Source: Acidobacteriaceae bacterium (GTDB lineage Bacteria; Acidobacteriota; Terriglobia; Terriglobales; Acidobacteriaceae). Taken from it: a DNA stretch of 14,550 nucleotides. This document shows positions 1 to 7,007 of the stretch, piece after piece; the stretch's first letter is position 1; every line of letters starts with the position of its first letter. Below the pieces are notes generated by a model. That model saw only the letters and a list, made by a program, of their open reading frames with translations, had not been told where the DNA came from and did not search any database. The stretch spans positions 1-14,550 of the forward strand of contig JASHUH010000104.1 in the NCBI GenBank assembly GCA_030040115.1, given 5' to 3'. The position numbers and the translations under genes are program-made.

Positions 1-115
1 GACTGAGGGCTGAGGCCTTCACGTGGACGATGGCGAATCCATTCCGGCCAACGGGTTCGGCGAAATCACCGTATACCGGGCTGCTTTTGGGCGCATTTAC
101 AACTGCTGCTTTCAT
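1..115 (-). CDS. Zinc-type alcohol dehydrogenase / quinone oxidoreductase, N-terminal fragment
   Basis: Only the first 38 codons lie in the window; the gene runs off the left edge. The protein starts MKAAVVNAPKSSPVYGDF and continues through AEPVGRNGFAIVHVKASALS. This is the N-terminal strand pattern of the GroES-like domain of the medium-chain dehydrogenase/reductase superfamily, which reduces quinones or oxidises alcohols with NADPH in the cytoplasm. The start is supported by a strong ribosome binding site (GGAGG, complement of 124-128) eight bases upstream. The gene is divergent from a TetR regulator and shares an operator-promoter region with it, so it is the likely target of that repressor. 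The catalytic and cofactor-binding parts are outside the window, so quinone reductase and alcohol dehydrogenase cannot be told apart. Confidence 0.8.
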   Translation of the reverse strand, partial: MKAAVVNAPKSSPVYGDFAEPVGRNGFAIVHVKASALS

Positions 116-153
116 CTCGATTTCCTCCCTGATGAGTTTTTAGAGGGCAGATC

Positions 154-177
154 GTCGACAGCCCTTTTGGGCTCGAC
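154..177 (-). promoter_or_regulatory. Hairpin in the leader of the divergent oxidoreductase gene
   Basis: AGCCC (160-164) and GGGCT (169-173) pair around a TTTT loop, extended by GTCG (154-157) pairing with CGAC (174-177) with a two-base bulge. If transcription of the minus-strand gene begins near 177, as the predicted promoter suggests, this would form at the 5' end of its leader RNA. It may stabilise the mRNA; it is not followed by a U-tract, so a terminator is unlikely. The role is inferred. Confidence 0.4.
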
Positions 178-213
178 TTGAACATCGTACAATAAACTTG
201 TACAGTGTTCAAG
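177..213. promoter_or_regulatory. TetR-type operator with two overlapping, face-to-face promoters
   Basis: A 37-bp dyad centred on base 195. Outer arms CTTGAACA (177-184) and TGTTCAAG (206-213) are perfect complements, as are inner arms GTACAA (187-192) and TTGTAC (198-203). Only the 2-bp linkers and the central 5 bp deviate. Each outer arm contains a TTGAAC -35 box. On the plus strand TTGAAC (178-183) is followed after 17 bp by TACAGT (201-206), driving the TetR gene. On the minus strand TTGAAC (212-207) is followed after 17 bp by TACGAT (189-184), driving the oxidoreductase. One bound repressor would therefore cover both promoters, giving autoregulation and control of the divergent gene. 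The dyad is seen directly; its binding by this TetR protein is inferred from position. Confidence 0.75.
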
Positions 214-244
214 TATGAGACGCAAGAGTTGATATGCTGGATTC

Positions 245-895
245 ATGAAAGTGAATCGGGAAATTCTGACCCGCGGCGCTCTCGACCTTCTCAATGAGGT
301 TGGCTTGGAGGAGCTTACGCTCCGGCGTCTTGGGGCCGCACTGAAGGTCCGGGCCGGAGCAATGTACTGGCACTTCAAGAGCAAAGAAGAGCTGTTGAAC
401 GAGATGGCCACGTTGCTTCTCGCTGATGCCGCTCAGGAACTGGTGCCGGCGCGCAAGCAGGCAGACTGGAAGATATGGGTGGCTGCGTTTGGCGAGGGTT
501 TACGGAGAGCACTGCTTCGCTATCGGGACGGGGCGCGCATGGTCACTGGCACAAGGCTTACGAACACTGAATACATGAAGGCTACCGAGATCATAGGAGC
601 GCAACTGATCAAAGCGGGATTCACTTTACGGCAGGGCGTTGTTTTACTCAGCACGGTTTACAACTACACGCTCAGCTTTGTGATTGAGGAGCAGGCTGTC
701 TTTCCGCGTCCAAGGGAACGCTCGGAAAAATACGATATCCAAAAACGAAGTGAGGCTCTCTCCTCCGAGGCGCTCCCACTGATGCGCCAAGCAGGGCCAA
801 TTCTTTTCGACCGATTTGACCGGCGGTATAAAGAAGGTCTTGCCCTCATCCTGCAGGGCGCCGCTTGCCAACTTGAGGCTCGAAAGAAGGGTTAG
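245..895 (+). CDS. TetR/AcrR-family transcriptional repressor
   Basis: A 216-aa one-component repressor. Residues 1-50 form the TetR-type helix-turn-helix domain: the pattern ILTRGALDLLNEVGLEELTL, then RRLGAALKVRAGAMYWHFKSKEEL, matches the family's recognition helix and the conserved YWHFKSKEEL element. Residues from about 55 to 205 are helical and resemble the tetracycline-repressor-type C-terminal ligand-binding and dimerisation domain. The length is normal for the family. The ATG has no strong ribosome binding site; the predicted transcript start is about 32 bases upstream. The gene is divergent from a zinc-type oxidoreductase and the two share a 37-bp palindromic operator, so it probably represses itself and that gene. 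The ligand cannot be read from the sequence. Confidence 0.93.
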   Translation: MKVNREILTRGALDLLNEVGLEELTLRRLGAALKVRAGAMYWHFKSKEELLNEMATLLLADAAQELVPARKQADWKIWVAAFGEGLRRALLRYRDGARMVTGTRLTNTEYMKATEIIGAQLIKAGFTLRQGVVLLSTVYNYTLSFVIEEQAVFPRPRERSEKYDIQKRSEALSSEALPLMRQAGPILFDRFDRRYKEGLALILQGAACQLEARKKG

Positions 896-960
896 CGTGT
901 CTCCGCCAATCCACTCTCGTTACATGCCGAACCATGGCAGACTTGACATGAGCAACCAGC

Positions 961-1128
961 GTGGCCGCGGCCCTTCGCGATAATGGCGGAGGCCGGATCA
1001 TCACCACGGAGTTCGAGGTTGCTAAGGTGGCGCGGGCCCGCGAGAATCTGAAGGAAGCCGGTCTGCTCGATCTGGTCGAGATTCGCGAGGACGACGCCCT
1101 TGAGACACTGGCCCGCGATCTGCCCGAG
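961..1128 (+). pseudogene. O-methyltransferase remnant (internal fragment)
   Basis: Reading from 961, 56 codons encode AAALRDNGGGRIITTEFE, then AKVARARENLKEAGLLDLVE, then IREDDALETLARDLPE. This resembles the part of class I SAM-dependent O-methyltransferases (the YrrM/catechol O-methyltransferase group) just after the SAM-binding glycine motif, including the acidic residue that contacts SAM ribose (TTEFE). The preceding glycine-rich motif and everything after LPE are missing: an in-frame stop lies at 949-951 and the downstream reading frame has no further similarity to the family. It is therefore a decayed fragment truncated at both ends. The frame stays open to 1260, but residues after 1128 look like random translation. 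Confidence 0.65.
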
Positions 1129-1348
1129 TGTGGACGAAGCCCAGAAGCGCATTGCGCCGGGACGGTCCGCAAACCACGACTATTGTGGTCGGAATTCAAA
1201 TCTATTTTTGTTTGTGGAACGAAATCTCCCATTGCGTGCTCTCCCATAGGCACTCTTTGAGATTTAGACCCACCCCACCCATCCTTTCCGCGCCGTGGCA
1301 GGTTTCGCCTTGCTTTCGCTCGCCTTCGGCGCTACTCTAGGTGTGCGT
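1129..1348. other. Non-coding stretch after the methyltransferase remnant
   Basis: I see no gene in this stretch. It holds a small inverted repeat (ACCAC and GTGGT flanking seven bases, about 1172-1188). Together with 896-960 it forms a gap of roughly 450 bases around the methyltransferase remnant, consistent with gene decay. Confidence 0.4.
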
Positions 1349-1681
1349 ATGCTAATCAAGGTTGGCAAGAAACCGAGACGCAAGGCGAGCCGTTCACGGT
1401 TGCGCGTTTCGTCGTCTGGATTCGCCGGGCCGAAGATCAAAGATCCCTGCTACGGCACACAACTATCGCCGGAGAGTCTTCGCAAGGCCGAAGCCGAGAG
1501 CATACACAACCTGGATTTGCTGGACGGCAAGCTACGGTGTGACGATTGCGGGGCGTTCGTGAGCGCGCGATACTCGGAGCAACACAAGCGCCTCGTACTA
1601 TTCCCGTCCCCTCATACCCGTTACAAAGCGCCGCCGTCGCCCCCACGAAAGCGGTTCGACACAAAGCGAATCCCGCGCTGA
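1349..1681 (+). CDS. Hypothetical basic protein with one CxxC motif
   Basis: An open frame of 110 codons starting MLIKVGKKPRRKASRSRL. An in-frame GTG at 1295 would add 18 residues that resemble a short hydrophobic stretch. The N-terminal third is rich in Lys and Arg. The centre has KLRCDDCGAFVSARY, a single CxxC knuckle that could form half of a zinc site, and the C-terminus is proline- and arginine-rich. No family is recognised. There is no convincing ribosome binding site, and the frame's reality rests only on length, a zinc-knuckle-like segment and its position 56 bases before a more certain gene. It could be a chance open frame in GC-rich DNA. Confidence 0.35.
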   Translation: MLIKVGKKPRRKASRSRLRVSSSGFAGPKIKDPCYGTQLSPESLRKAEAESIHNLDLLDGKLRCDDCGAFVSARYSEQHKRLVLFPSPHTRYKAPPSPPRKRFDTKRIPR

Positions 1682-1737
1682 TTCGCCGCCGTACAATTGA
1701 AGCGAACAGCCGCATCAGGATTCTGCAAGAGGAAAGT

Positions 1738-2682
1738 ATGCTCAGACGGGGCTTACATCTCACGGTTGTGTTGACCGGGCTGATGTGTGGAGTCTGTTGG
1801 GGACAGCAAAACCAGAGCGCCTTGCAAACCCAACTTGACCGCTATTGCGAGCAGCGCGGCAAAGAGCAGATTGGTAATGATGACAAGCCGATCCGGGTGG
1901 AAGCATTTTTCAGCCCGCGCATCAACACTTGCGTGCAGTTGGAAGTTAGCGGTGACCCGAAATACTGGCATTACACAATCAGTGACATCACAAATGGATT
2001 TATGCGGGGGCCGAAGTGGACGAAATCTGAGACGCCATTAAAGGTGTACCACTACGAGCAATTCGGTAGTGCAAATGCCGAGGGGTACTGGGTGTCCACT
2101 GACCCAAGCCCTGACAAACAGTTGGTGGGACAGACCGCCGTTAAGATCGAATGCACCCGAGACGATCACATTTGCAGAGAAAACGATGCGTCCATGCTTA
2201 TGGGGATGCTTCAAGCCGATACGGAGGAATATGAGATTTCAAGTTGGACGAACAGCGGCATTGAGGCGGACGATACTGGCACGGGTATCTGCGGGATCGG
2301 GCACAAGCTGTCAATCGACTTTGCCAGCAATAGCGTAGTAGTCACCGATTATCCAACGAAGATTGAGAACGGTAACCCCAAGAATCCGCTCCTCTCGTGC
2401 AAAGCATTCCAGAATGCCAATTCCTACGCGCTTCACGGTGGCAGCTTGATTTACTACGGCCAAAATGAACTGTTTGACTGTAGCAGCGACGGAGTGAACA
2501 ACGCCATACTGTCGAAGGTTATCGCGTTCCACGGAGATGTTTCCGACAAGAGCTATTCCTTGTGGATGGATAACGGCGAAGGCGGTCCAGCCGCGACAAT
2601 CAAGACTCCGCCGAAACCGTACACCCGGAGCGACTGCGAGCGCGCAACTGCGAAAAAGCTGGAAGAGCTAAGAGGTAATTGA
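1738..2682 (+). CDS. Secreted protein of unknown function, eight cysteines
   Basis: A 314-aa protein. The ATG at 1738 is chosen because a good ribosome binding site (GAGG, 1729-1732) precedes it by five bases and it begins a typical Sec signal peptide: MLRRGLHLTVVLTGLMCGVC followed by WG-QQ, with cleavage likely after residue 22. The frame is open further upstream to 1546, but that extension has no signal or conservation. The mature part has eight cysteines (37, 65, 139, 146, 185, 221, 248, 300), an even number that fits disulfides in the periplasm or outside. It is rich in aromatic, Asp and Gly residues, suggesting a beta-rich fold. No family is recognised. The next small gene starts 43 bases downstream on the same strand. 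Confidence 0.75.
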   Translation: MLRRGLHLTVVLTGLMCGVCWGQQNQSALQTQLDRYCEQRGKEQIGNDDKPIRVEAFFSPRINTCVQLEVSGDPKYWHYTISDITNGFMRGPKWTKSETPLKVYHYEQFGSANAEGYWVSTDPSPDKQLVGQTAVKIECTRDDHICRENDASMLMGMLQADTEEYEISSWTNSGIEADDTGTGICGIGHKLSIDFASNSVVVTDYPTKIENGNPKNPLLSCKAFQNANSYALHGGSLIYYGQNELFDCSSDGVNNAILSKVIAFHGDVSDKSYSLWMDNGEGGPAATIKTPPKPYTRSDCERATAKKLEELRGN

Positions 2683-2725
2683 AGCGGGCGCGGCGCGTCT
2701 TCCTTCCGAGGCATACAATACACGC

Positions 2726-2977
2726 ATGGATTGCCCGGAAATGGAAGCACTGAAGCGCGACGTGTTGCGGGGAAGCGACGGGCGAGACTGCTATGTCGTC
2801 ACACTGGACGACGAATGGGAGAGCCGGGAAGCCGAAGAGCACATCTTGCAATGGCTCACGGAGCGCGGCCTTGGACATTCTGTTTGGCGTCACGGAGACA
2901 CTGTGTACGTCTCTCCGCTTCCGTTGACTGAGGAAGACTGGAAGGAAGTCCTTGCTTCAGCCGGAGAGAAAATGTGA
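2726..2977 (+). CDS. Small acidic protein of unknown function
   Basis: An 83-aa frame starting MDCPEMEALKRDVLRGSDGR and continuing with YVVTLDDEWESREAEEHILQ and WLTERGLGHSVWRHGDTVYV. The alternation of predicted strands and helices (VVTLDD, an EAEEHILQWLTERG helix, TVYVSPLP, a TEEDWKEVLASAG helix) looks like a small alpha/beta domain, not random translation, and the amino-acid composition is protein-like. It follows the secreted protein gene by 43 bases on the same strand. The ribosome binding site is weak (GAGG at 2708-2711, 14 bases away), so an internal start at Met6 (2741) is possible. No family is recognised. Confidence 0.55.
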   Translation: MDCPEMEALKRDVLRGSDGRDCYVVTLDDEWESREAEEHILQWLTERGLGHSVWRHGDTVYVSPLPLTEEDWKEVLASAGEKM

Positions 2978-3008
2978 CCGGCGCTCGGCTGAAAACCGCC
3001 CGCGCAAT

Positions 3009-3028
3009 TTTGTGCTAATTTGTGCTAC
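3009..3028. repeat. Tandem 10-bp direct repeat
   Basis: TTTGTGCTAA (3009-3018) is followed directly by TTTGTGCTAC (3019-3028), nine of ten bases identical. It lies 31 bases after the end of the small acidic protein gene, at the border between a more AT-rich gene group and the dehydrogenase region. Such a pair could be a protein-binding site or a recombination scar; no second copy of the motif was found in the window. Confidence 0.5.
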
Positions 3029-3492
3029 CGATACGTTTTTCAGGCCGTTTATGCCGTTCTTGCCTATTGGAGAATCAACAACTTATTTGTTTTCAATACG
3101 AGAGCGCGTTCGATCCCGGCCCGCGCCTCCAGTCTTTTCCGCCAAATTCAAGGTTTCGTGCAGAATAGCGCCATTTCACGCTTTCCGCTGGCTTGCCTTT
3201 TTGGAGTTTCCCCGATCTTTGCCTGAGTCACGCTTCAGACACCAGACCAACAAAAATCCTGTTTTCGCCGCGCCCAAGCACGCCGGAAAGCCGCATGCCG
3301 TCGATCACTGCGCAGAGCAGAATGGGATATACCTGCTGATCATTGCGGAACCGGAGGATTTTGGCTCACCGATTCAGTGGGCCTTTTACTACGGCCTTCT
3401 CCGCAACCGTGCGCCCCCCAAACATGATAAAGTGCATTCTGCAAACAACTGCGATTCAACGTGTGTTACGTAACTCGAAAAATACTTTGCAG

Positions 3493-3531
3493 CATTCCCA
3501 GCGGCGCCCCCCCCCGAGCCGCGCGGGAATG
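3493..3531 (+). promoter_or_regulatory. GC-rich hairpin with C9 loop upstream of the PQQ dehydrogenase
   Basis: CATTCCC (3493-3499) pairs with GGGAATG (3525-3531) and GCGGC (3501-3505) with GCCGC (3518-3522); the loop contains nine consecutive C (3507-3515). It lies about 130 bases before the dehydrogenase start. It could be a leader hairpin or a protein-binding dyad. No T-tract follows, so it is not a standard terminator. The function is inferred only. Confidence 0.4.
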
Positions 3532-3659
3532 AAGGATCAATATTTATGGAGTTGGAGGGGGAAGGCTGCCGTTCCGCGGCAACAGCGCGTTCATTAATGG
3601 AATTCAATGCACGCTTCCGCGCAAACAAAGCGGGTGCGGCGGTTAACGCGAGGGACACG

Positions 3660-5936
3660 ATGAGCAAGCTCCGGCTATTTTTTCCTGCTGTTCTGGCGGC
3701 AACGGTCTGGGCCGGAACAGCGTTCGCGCAACCAAACCGCACTACTTGGAAGGATTATCTCGGGGGACCGGATAGTTCGCACTATTCGGCTTTAAAACAG
3801 ATCGATAGAAGCAACATTGACAAGTTGGAAGTGGCTTGGCGGTATGCAACCGGCGACGACCTGATCTACACCTTCAGTCCCCTGGTGGTCGATAACGTCG
3901 CGTATTTCGCGGCGCAACATGGCGCACTGGTTGCGGTGGACGCGACGACGGGAAAGCAACTGTGGGTGCATGCCTTCGCGACGCCGGGCGGCATGTCTTC
4001 CCGCTTTGGCGGCATCGCCGGCCTGCGCGGCGCGACCTACTGGGAAAGCAAGGATGGACAAGACCGCCGGCTGATCGTCGAGTCAGGAGGCTTCCTGCAG
4101 GAAATCGACGCCCGGACGGGTAATCTCGTGGACGCCTTCGCCGATCGCGGGAAACTCGATCTGAGGTTGGGCCTTTACCGAACCACCCGCCCGCTTGCGT
4201 CGAGGACGCCGGGCCGCGTCTTTAAGAACCTCATCATCCTGGGCAGCGCAACGGGCGAGGGGTATTTGGCTCCTCCGGGGGATATTCGCGCGTTCAACGT
4301 ACTGACGGGAAAGCTTGCCTGGGTTTTCCATACCATCCCGCGCCCGGGTGAGCCGGGATACGACACCTGGCCCAAAGACGCGTACAAATACATGGGTGGC
4401 GTGGACGCATGGGGCGAACTCACCGTCGATGACAAGTATGGAATCGTCTTTGTTCCCCTGGCGTCCGCAAAATATGAACTTTATGGTGGAGACCGGCCGG
4501 GTGACAACCTCTATGCCGATTGCATCGTGGCTCTGGACGCCAGCACCGGCAAGCAGCTTTGGCATTTTCAAACCGTTCACCACGATCTGTGGGACTACGA
4601 CCTGAACGCCGCCCCCCAGCTGGTGACCGTGAAGCACGACGGAAGAATGGTGGATGCAGTGGCCGTGGCCTCGAAAAACGGCTTCCTGTACGTATTCGAT
4701 CGGGTTGCGGGAAAGCCGCTTTGGCCCATCGTCGAGCGCCCCGTCCCGCAAAGCGACGCGCAGGGTGAAGTCACCTCCAAAACGCAGCCTTTTCCCACCG
4801 TAGTGCCTCCCTTCGCGCGCCAGGGATGGACCATGAACGACATGTACACAGGATTCATGAGACCGTCCGAGATCGCATGGTGGAAAGACCGCCTTTCGAA
4901 AGCGCAGGCCGGTTTCTTCATGCCTCTGGGGGTGGGGGTCGACACCATCAACCTTCCCAGCGTGAACGGCGGCGCCTTATTTTTCGGAACCGGTGCGAAT
5001 CCCACCAACGGCACTGTCTACGTCGTCTCGAAAGACATGCCCTCGATCGTCAAGCTCGTGCCGGCCGGAGAATCGACCACCGCCAATGCAGGGGGATTGG
5101 TGCCGAGTTTCCCGCCCAATGCGCCGCGACGGACGAGAGGAGGATTTCCGACCGCGGAAGAAATGGGCCGCGGTGTTTATGAGCAGAACTGCCAGATGTG
5201 CCACGGCGCGGACTTGAAGGGAGACCGCGGACCGGCGCTCGATACTGTCGTCAGCCGCCTGGGCGAGGACGCGACCCGCAACACCATCGTGAAGGGCAGA
5301 GGGGATATGCCCGCGTTTTCCACTTTGCCCACTCAGTCCATGGATTATCTCATGGCCTTTCTGAAGCATCCCGAATTGGCGCCTCCGGGTTCTGCGCCTT
5401 CGGCTGCCATGCAGGCGATCATACGGTCGATGGCCGAGCCCGACTATCCCGCCGGCGTCAAGCCGCCCCCATCGCGTTATAAGACCGGCTACGGAAATGA
5501 ACCTTATGTGATTACGCCGCCATGGAGCACACTCACCGCCTACGACCTGAACACCGGCAAAATCAAGTGGCAAGTCCCCTACGGCGGAATTCCCCAGGCG
5601 CCTCCGGACGACCAGATGCGAGGAAATGCGTATCCCAAGAGCGGGCCGGTGATTACCGCCGGTGGATTGATCCTGTTTGCCGGCAATGACTCCAAGCTTT
5701 ACGCCTTGAACAGCGCCACCGGCGAACTGATCTTCAGCAAAGACCTGCCCAACGGGTCCCAGGGTGTGCCCGCGGTGTATGAAGTGAATGGCCGCGAATA
5801 TATTCTGCTCGCCGTCAGCGGCGGAGGCACACGCTATCCCAAGGGCGCTTACCTTCCGCCCGGCGGTGTCATGAATCCCGAGACATGGAAGGGGTATATG
5901 GCGTTTGCGTTGCCTGCCTCCGGAAGCCAGAATTAA
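3660..5936 (+). CDS. PQQ-dependent dehydrogenase with internal cytochrome c domain
   Basis: A 758-aa periplasmic quinoprotein. The ATG at 3660 has a GAGGG ribosome binding site (3650-3654) five bases upstream and starts a Sec signal peptide (MSKLRLFFPA to ...AGTAFAQ, cleavage near residue 23-24). The open frame extends to 3546, but that part lacks a signal. Residues 30-460 and 610-755 are PQQ-type beta-propeller repeats (for example ALDASTGKQLWHF, AYDLNTGKIKWQVPYG, ALNSATGELIFSKDLP). HHDLWDYD (307-314) and SKNGFLYVFDRVAG (339-) match active-site segments of the glucose/quinate-dehydrogenase branch, and there is no vicinal-cysteine pair as in methanol dehydrogenases. Between the propeller parts sits a cytochrome c domain: CQMCH (511-515), with distal ligand probably Met550 in KGRGDMPAF. 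Electrons would pass from PQQH2 to this heme and on to the respiratory chain. There is no membrane domain. The substrate, sugar or alcohol, is uncertain. Confidence 0.92.
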   Translation: MSKLRLFFPAVLAATVWAGTAFAQPNRTTWKDYLGGPDSSHYSALKQIDRSNIDKLEVAWRYATGDDLIYTFSPLVVDNVAYFAAQHGALVAVDATTGKQLWVHAFATPGGMSSRFGGIAGLRGATYWESKDGQDRRLIVESGGFLQEIDARTGNLVDAFADRGKLDLRLGLYRTTRPLASRTPGRVFKNLIILGSATGEGYLAPPGDIRAFNVLTGKLAWVFHTIPRPGEPGYDTWPKDAYKYMGGVDAWGELTVDDKYGIVFVPLASAKYELYGGDRPGDNLYADCIVALDASTGKQLWHFQTVHHDLWDYDLNAAPQLVTVKHDGRMVDAVAVASKNGFLYVFDRVAGKPLWPIVERPVPQSDAQGEVTSKTQPFPTVVPPFARQGWTMNDMYTGFMRPSEIAWWKDRLSKAQAGFFMPLGVGVDTINLPSVNGGALFFGTGANPTNGTVYVVSKDMPSIVKLVPAGESTTANAGGLVPSFPPNAPRRTRGGFPTAEEMGRGVYEQNCQMCHGADLKGDRGPALDTVVSRLGEDATRNTIVKGRGDMPAFSTLPTQSMDYLMAFLKHPELAPPGSAPSAAMQAIIRSMAEPDYPAGVKPPPSRYKTGYGNEPYVITPPWSTLTAYDLNTGKIKWQVPYGGIPQAPPDDQMRGNAYPKSGPVITAGGLILFAGNDSKLYALNSATGELIFSKDLPNGSQGVPAVYEVNGREYILLAVSGGGTRYPKGAYLPPGGVMNPETWKGYMAFALPASGSQN

Positions 5937-6113
5937 AGTCAAGCCAGAGAAGGTGCATCTCGAAGCCGCCCATCCCCGCCTACGTGACCTCAACGAGCAG
6001 CGAGTTGAATCAACCTTGGCGGGAGGCGGGATCTCGGGTTTCGCCCGCACGTCGGCCGTTCATTCACCAAAACCGGAAATGTAGCCGGGTGAAGCCCCGA
6101 TCGCGCTTCAATG

Positions 6114-7007
6114 CTACTGCAAGTGCTGAATTTTGGTTCCCGGTGGGACCTTTACGACAAATTGGTCGTTGTTCAGGTTCATGTTTTCTGTAATTTTTTC
6201 GATTGCTAATTCGAGCTGGAAACTTTCGAGCGGACGCTTGATGGTGATCGTCTGCGGATAGGGCCCAAAACCGAAGGCCTGATAGTTGGCGTAGGTCACA
6301 ATGGTTTCCTCGTTGCCTTCGCTGTCATACAAATCCTGCTCGTACGGCAGCAAGTCGCTGCGATGAAAGGTGATCACGCGCACCGGCGTTAACTGGCGAC
6401 TCCCGGAAGTGGGCCGGGTGATGTTGAGGATGTACTCGGGGATCAATAGCAGATGCTTCCTTTTGACGCCCTCCACGGTCTCCGAGTCCGCGGTCACGGA
6501 GTAGGTGTCGTCAGGCGGTATCCCCCGCACTACCATGGCGTCGTAAAAGAACCCCGGTCGCAGATTCTCCATCATGCTGGAGGATTTTTTCGTGAGTGTG
6601 TCCGGGCCCTCGTACGCCTTCTCGTAATGAGGAATATAGAGGGTAAAATTCTCGCCGTCGCTCGCCATATCGAACATTTCCGTGCCGATCACCGGAACCC
6701 GGCCATAAACCCGCAACATGCCGGGCTTGCGCATAAGGATATTGGCGCGGAACGTGGTGTATTCCTTTTCCACGCCCTGCTCGGATTTGAACTGCGTAGC
6801 TTGAATATCGACCGTGGCCGTCAAACTCGTGAACGCGTCCCAACGCCGATTGAGTTGCGCAATCAACTGCTCTGGCGTGACGGTGAGCACGTTGGACGGC
6901 GGTTCAGGAACGGGCAGATGGCGGATTCTCCTGAAGAAAAAACAACCCGAGAGCAGCAGCGGCAGCCCCAGCGTGGCAAAAGAAAGAAACTGGCGCGCCA
7001 TTCTCAT
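6114..7007 (-). CDS. Outer-membrane-type lipoprotein, LolA/LolB-like
   Basis: A 297-aa lipoprotein. Residues 1-21 form a lipoprotein signal peptide with lipobox LSGC; Cys22 would be lipidated. The mature part contains SLTATVDIQA, MRKPGMLRVYGRVPVIGTEM, FDMASDGENFTLYIP and GIPPDDTYSV segments. These fit the beta-sheet, lipid-cradle fold of the LolA/LolB superfamily (DUF4292-like), which binds lipids or lipoproteins at the outer membrane. The start codon overlaps the stop of mltG (ATGA at 7007-7004), so translation is coupled. An alternative start is Met3. Pairing with a murein transglycosylase suggests a cell-envelope role. It is not an orthologue of LolB that I can name, hence no symbol. Confidence 0.85.
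   Translation of the reverse strand: MRMARQFLSFATLGLPLLLSGCFFFRRIRHLPVPEPPSNVLTVTPEQLIAQLNRRWDAFTSLTATVDIQATQFKSEQGVEKEYTTFRANILMRKPGMLRVYGRVPVIGTEMFDMASDGENFTLYIPHYEKAYEGPDTLTKKSSSMMENLRPGFFYDAMVVRGIPPDDTYSVTADSETVEGVKRKHLLLIPEYILNITRPTSGSRQLTPVRVITFHRSDLLPYEQDLYDSEGNEETIVTYANYQAFGFGPYPQTITIKRPLESFQLELAIEKITENMNLNNDQFVVKVPPGTKIQHLQ

Larger units (their letters stand above)
2978..3659. other. 680-base stretch without a credible gene
   Basis: The open frames here (for example 2952-3473) lack ribosome binding sites, overlap the preceding gene or encode low-quality, Arg/Pro/Phe-rich translations. The stretch contains a 10-bp tandem repeat (3009-3028), a 10-bp palindrome GTTACGTAAC (3465-3474) and a GC-rich hairpin (3493-3531). 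The last two are in the probable promoter/leader region of the dehydrogenase gene that starts at 3660. Confidence 0.5.

Noticed and set aside
2952..3473. 173-codon plus-strand frame between the small acidic protein and the dehydrogenase
   Set aside because: It overlaps the end of the preceding gene, has no ribosome binding site, and its Arg/Pro/Phe-rich translation shows no domain-like pattern.
3546..3659. Upstream extension of the PQQ dehydrogenase frame
   Set aside because: The extra 38 residues would bury the Sec signal peptide. The ATG at 3660 has a proper ribosome binding site.
4977..6050. 357-codon minus-strand frame opposite the PQQ dehydrogenase
   Set aside because: It mirrors the codon pattern of the GC-rich dehydrogenase gene. 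The translation is rich in Gly, Arg and His with no domain, signal or ribosome binding site.
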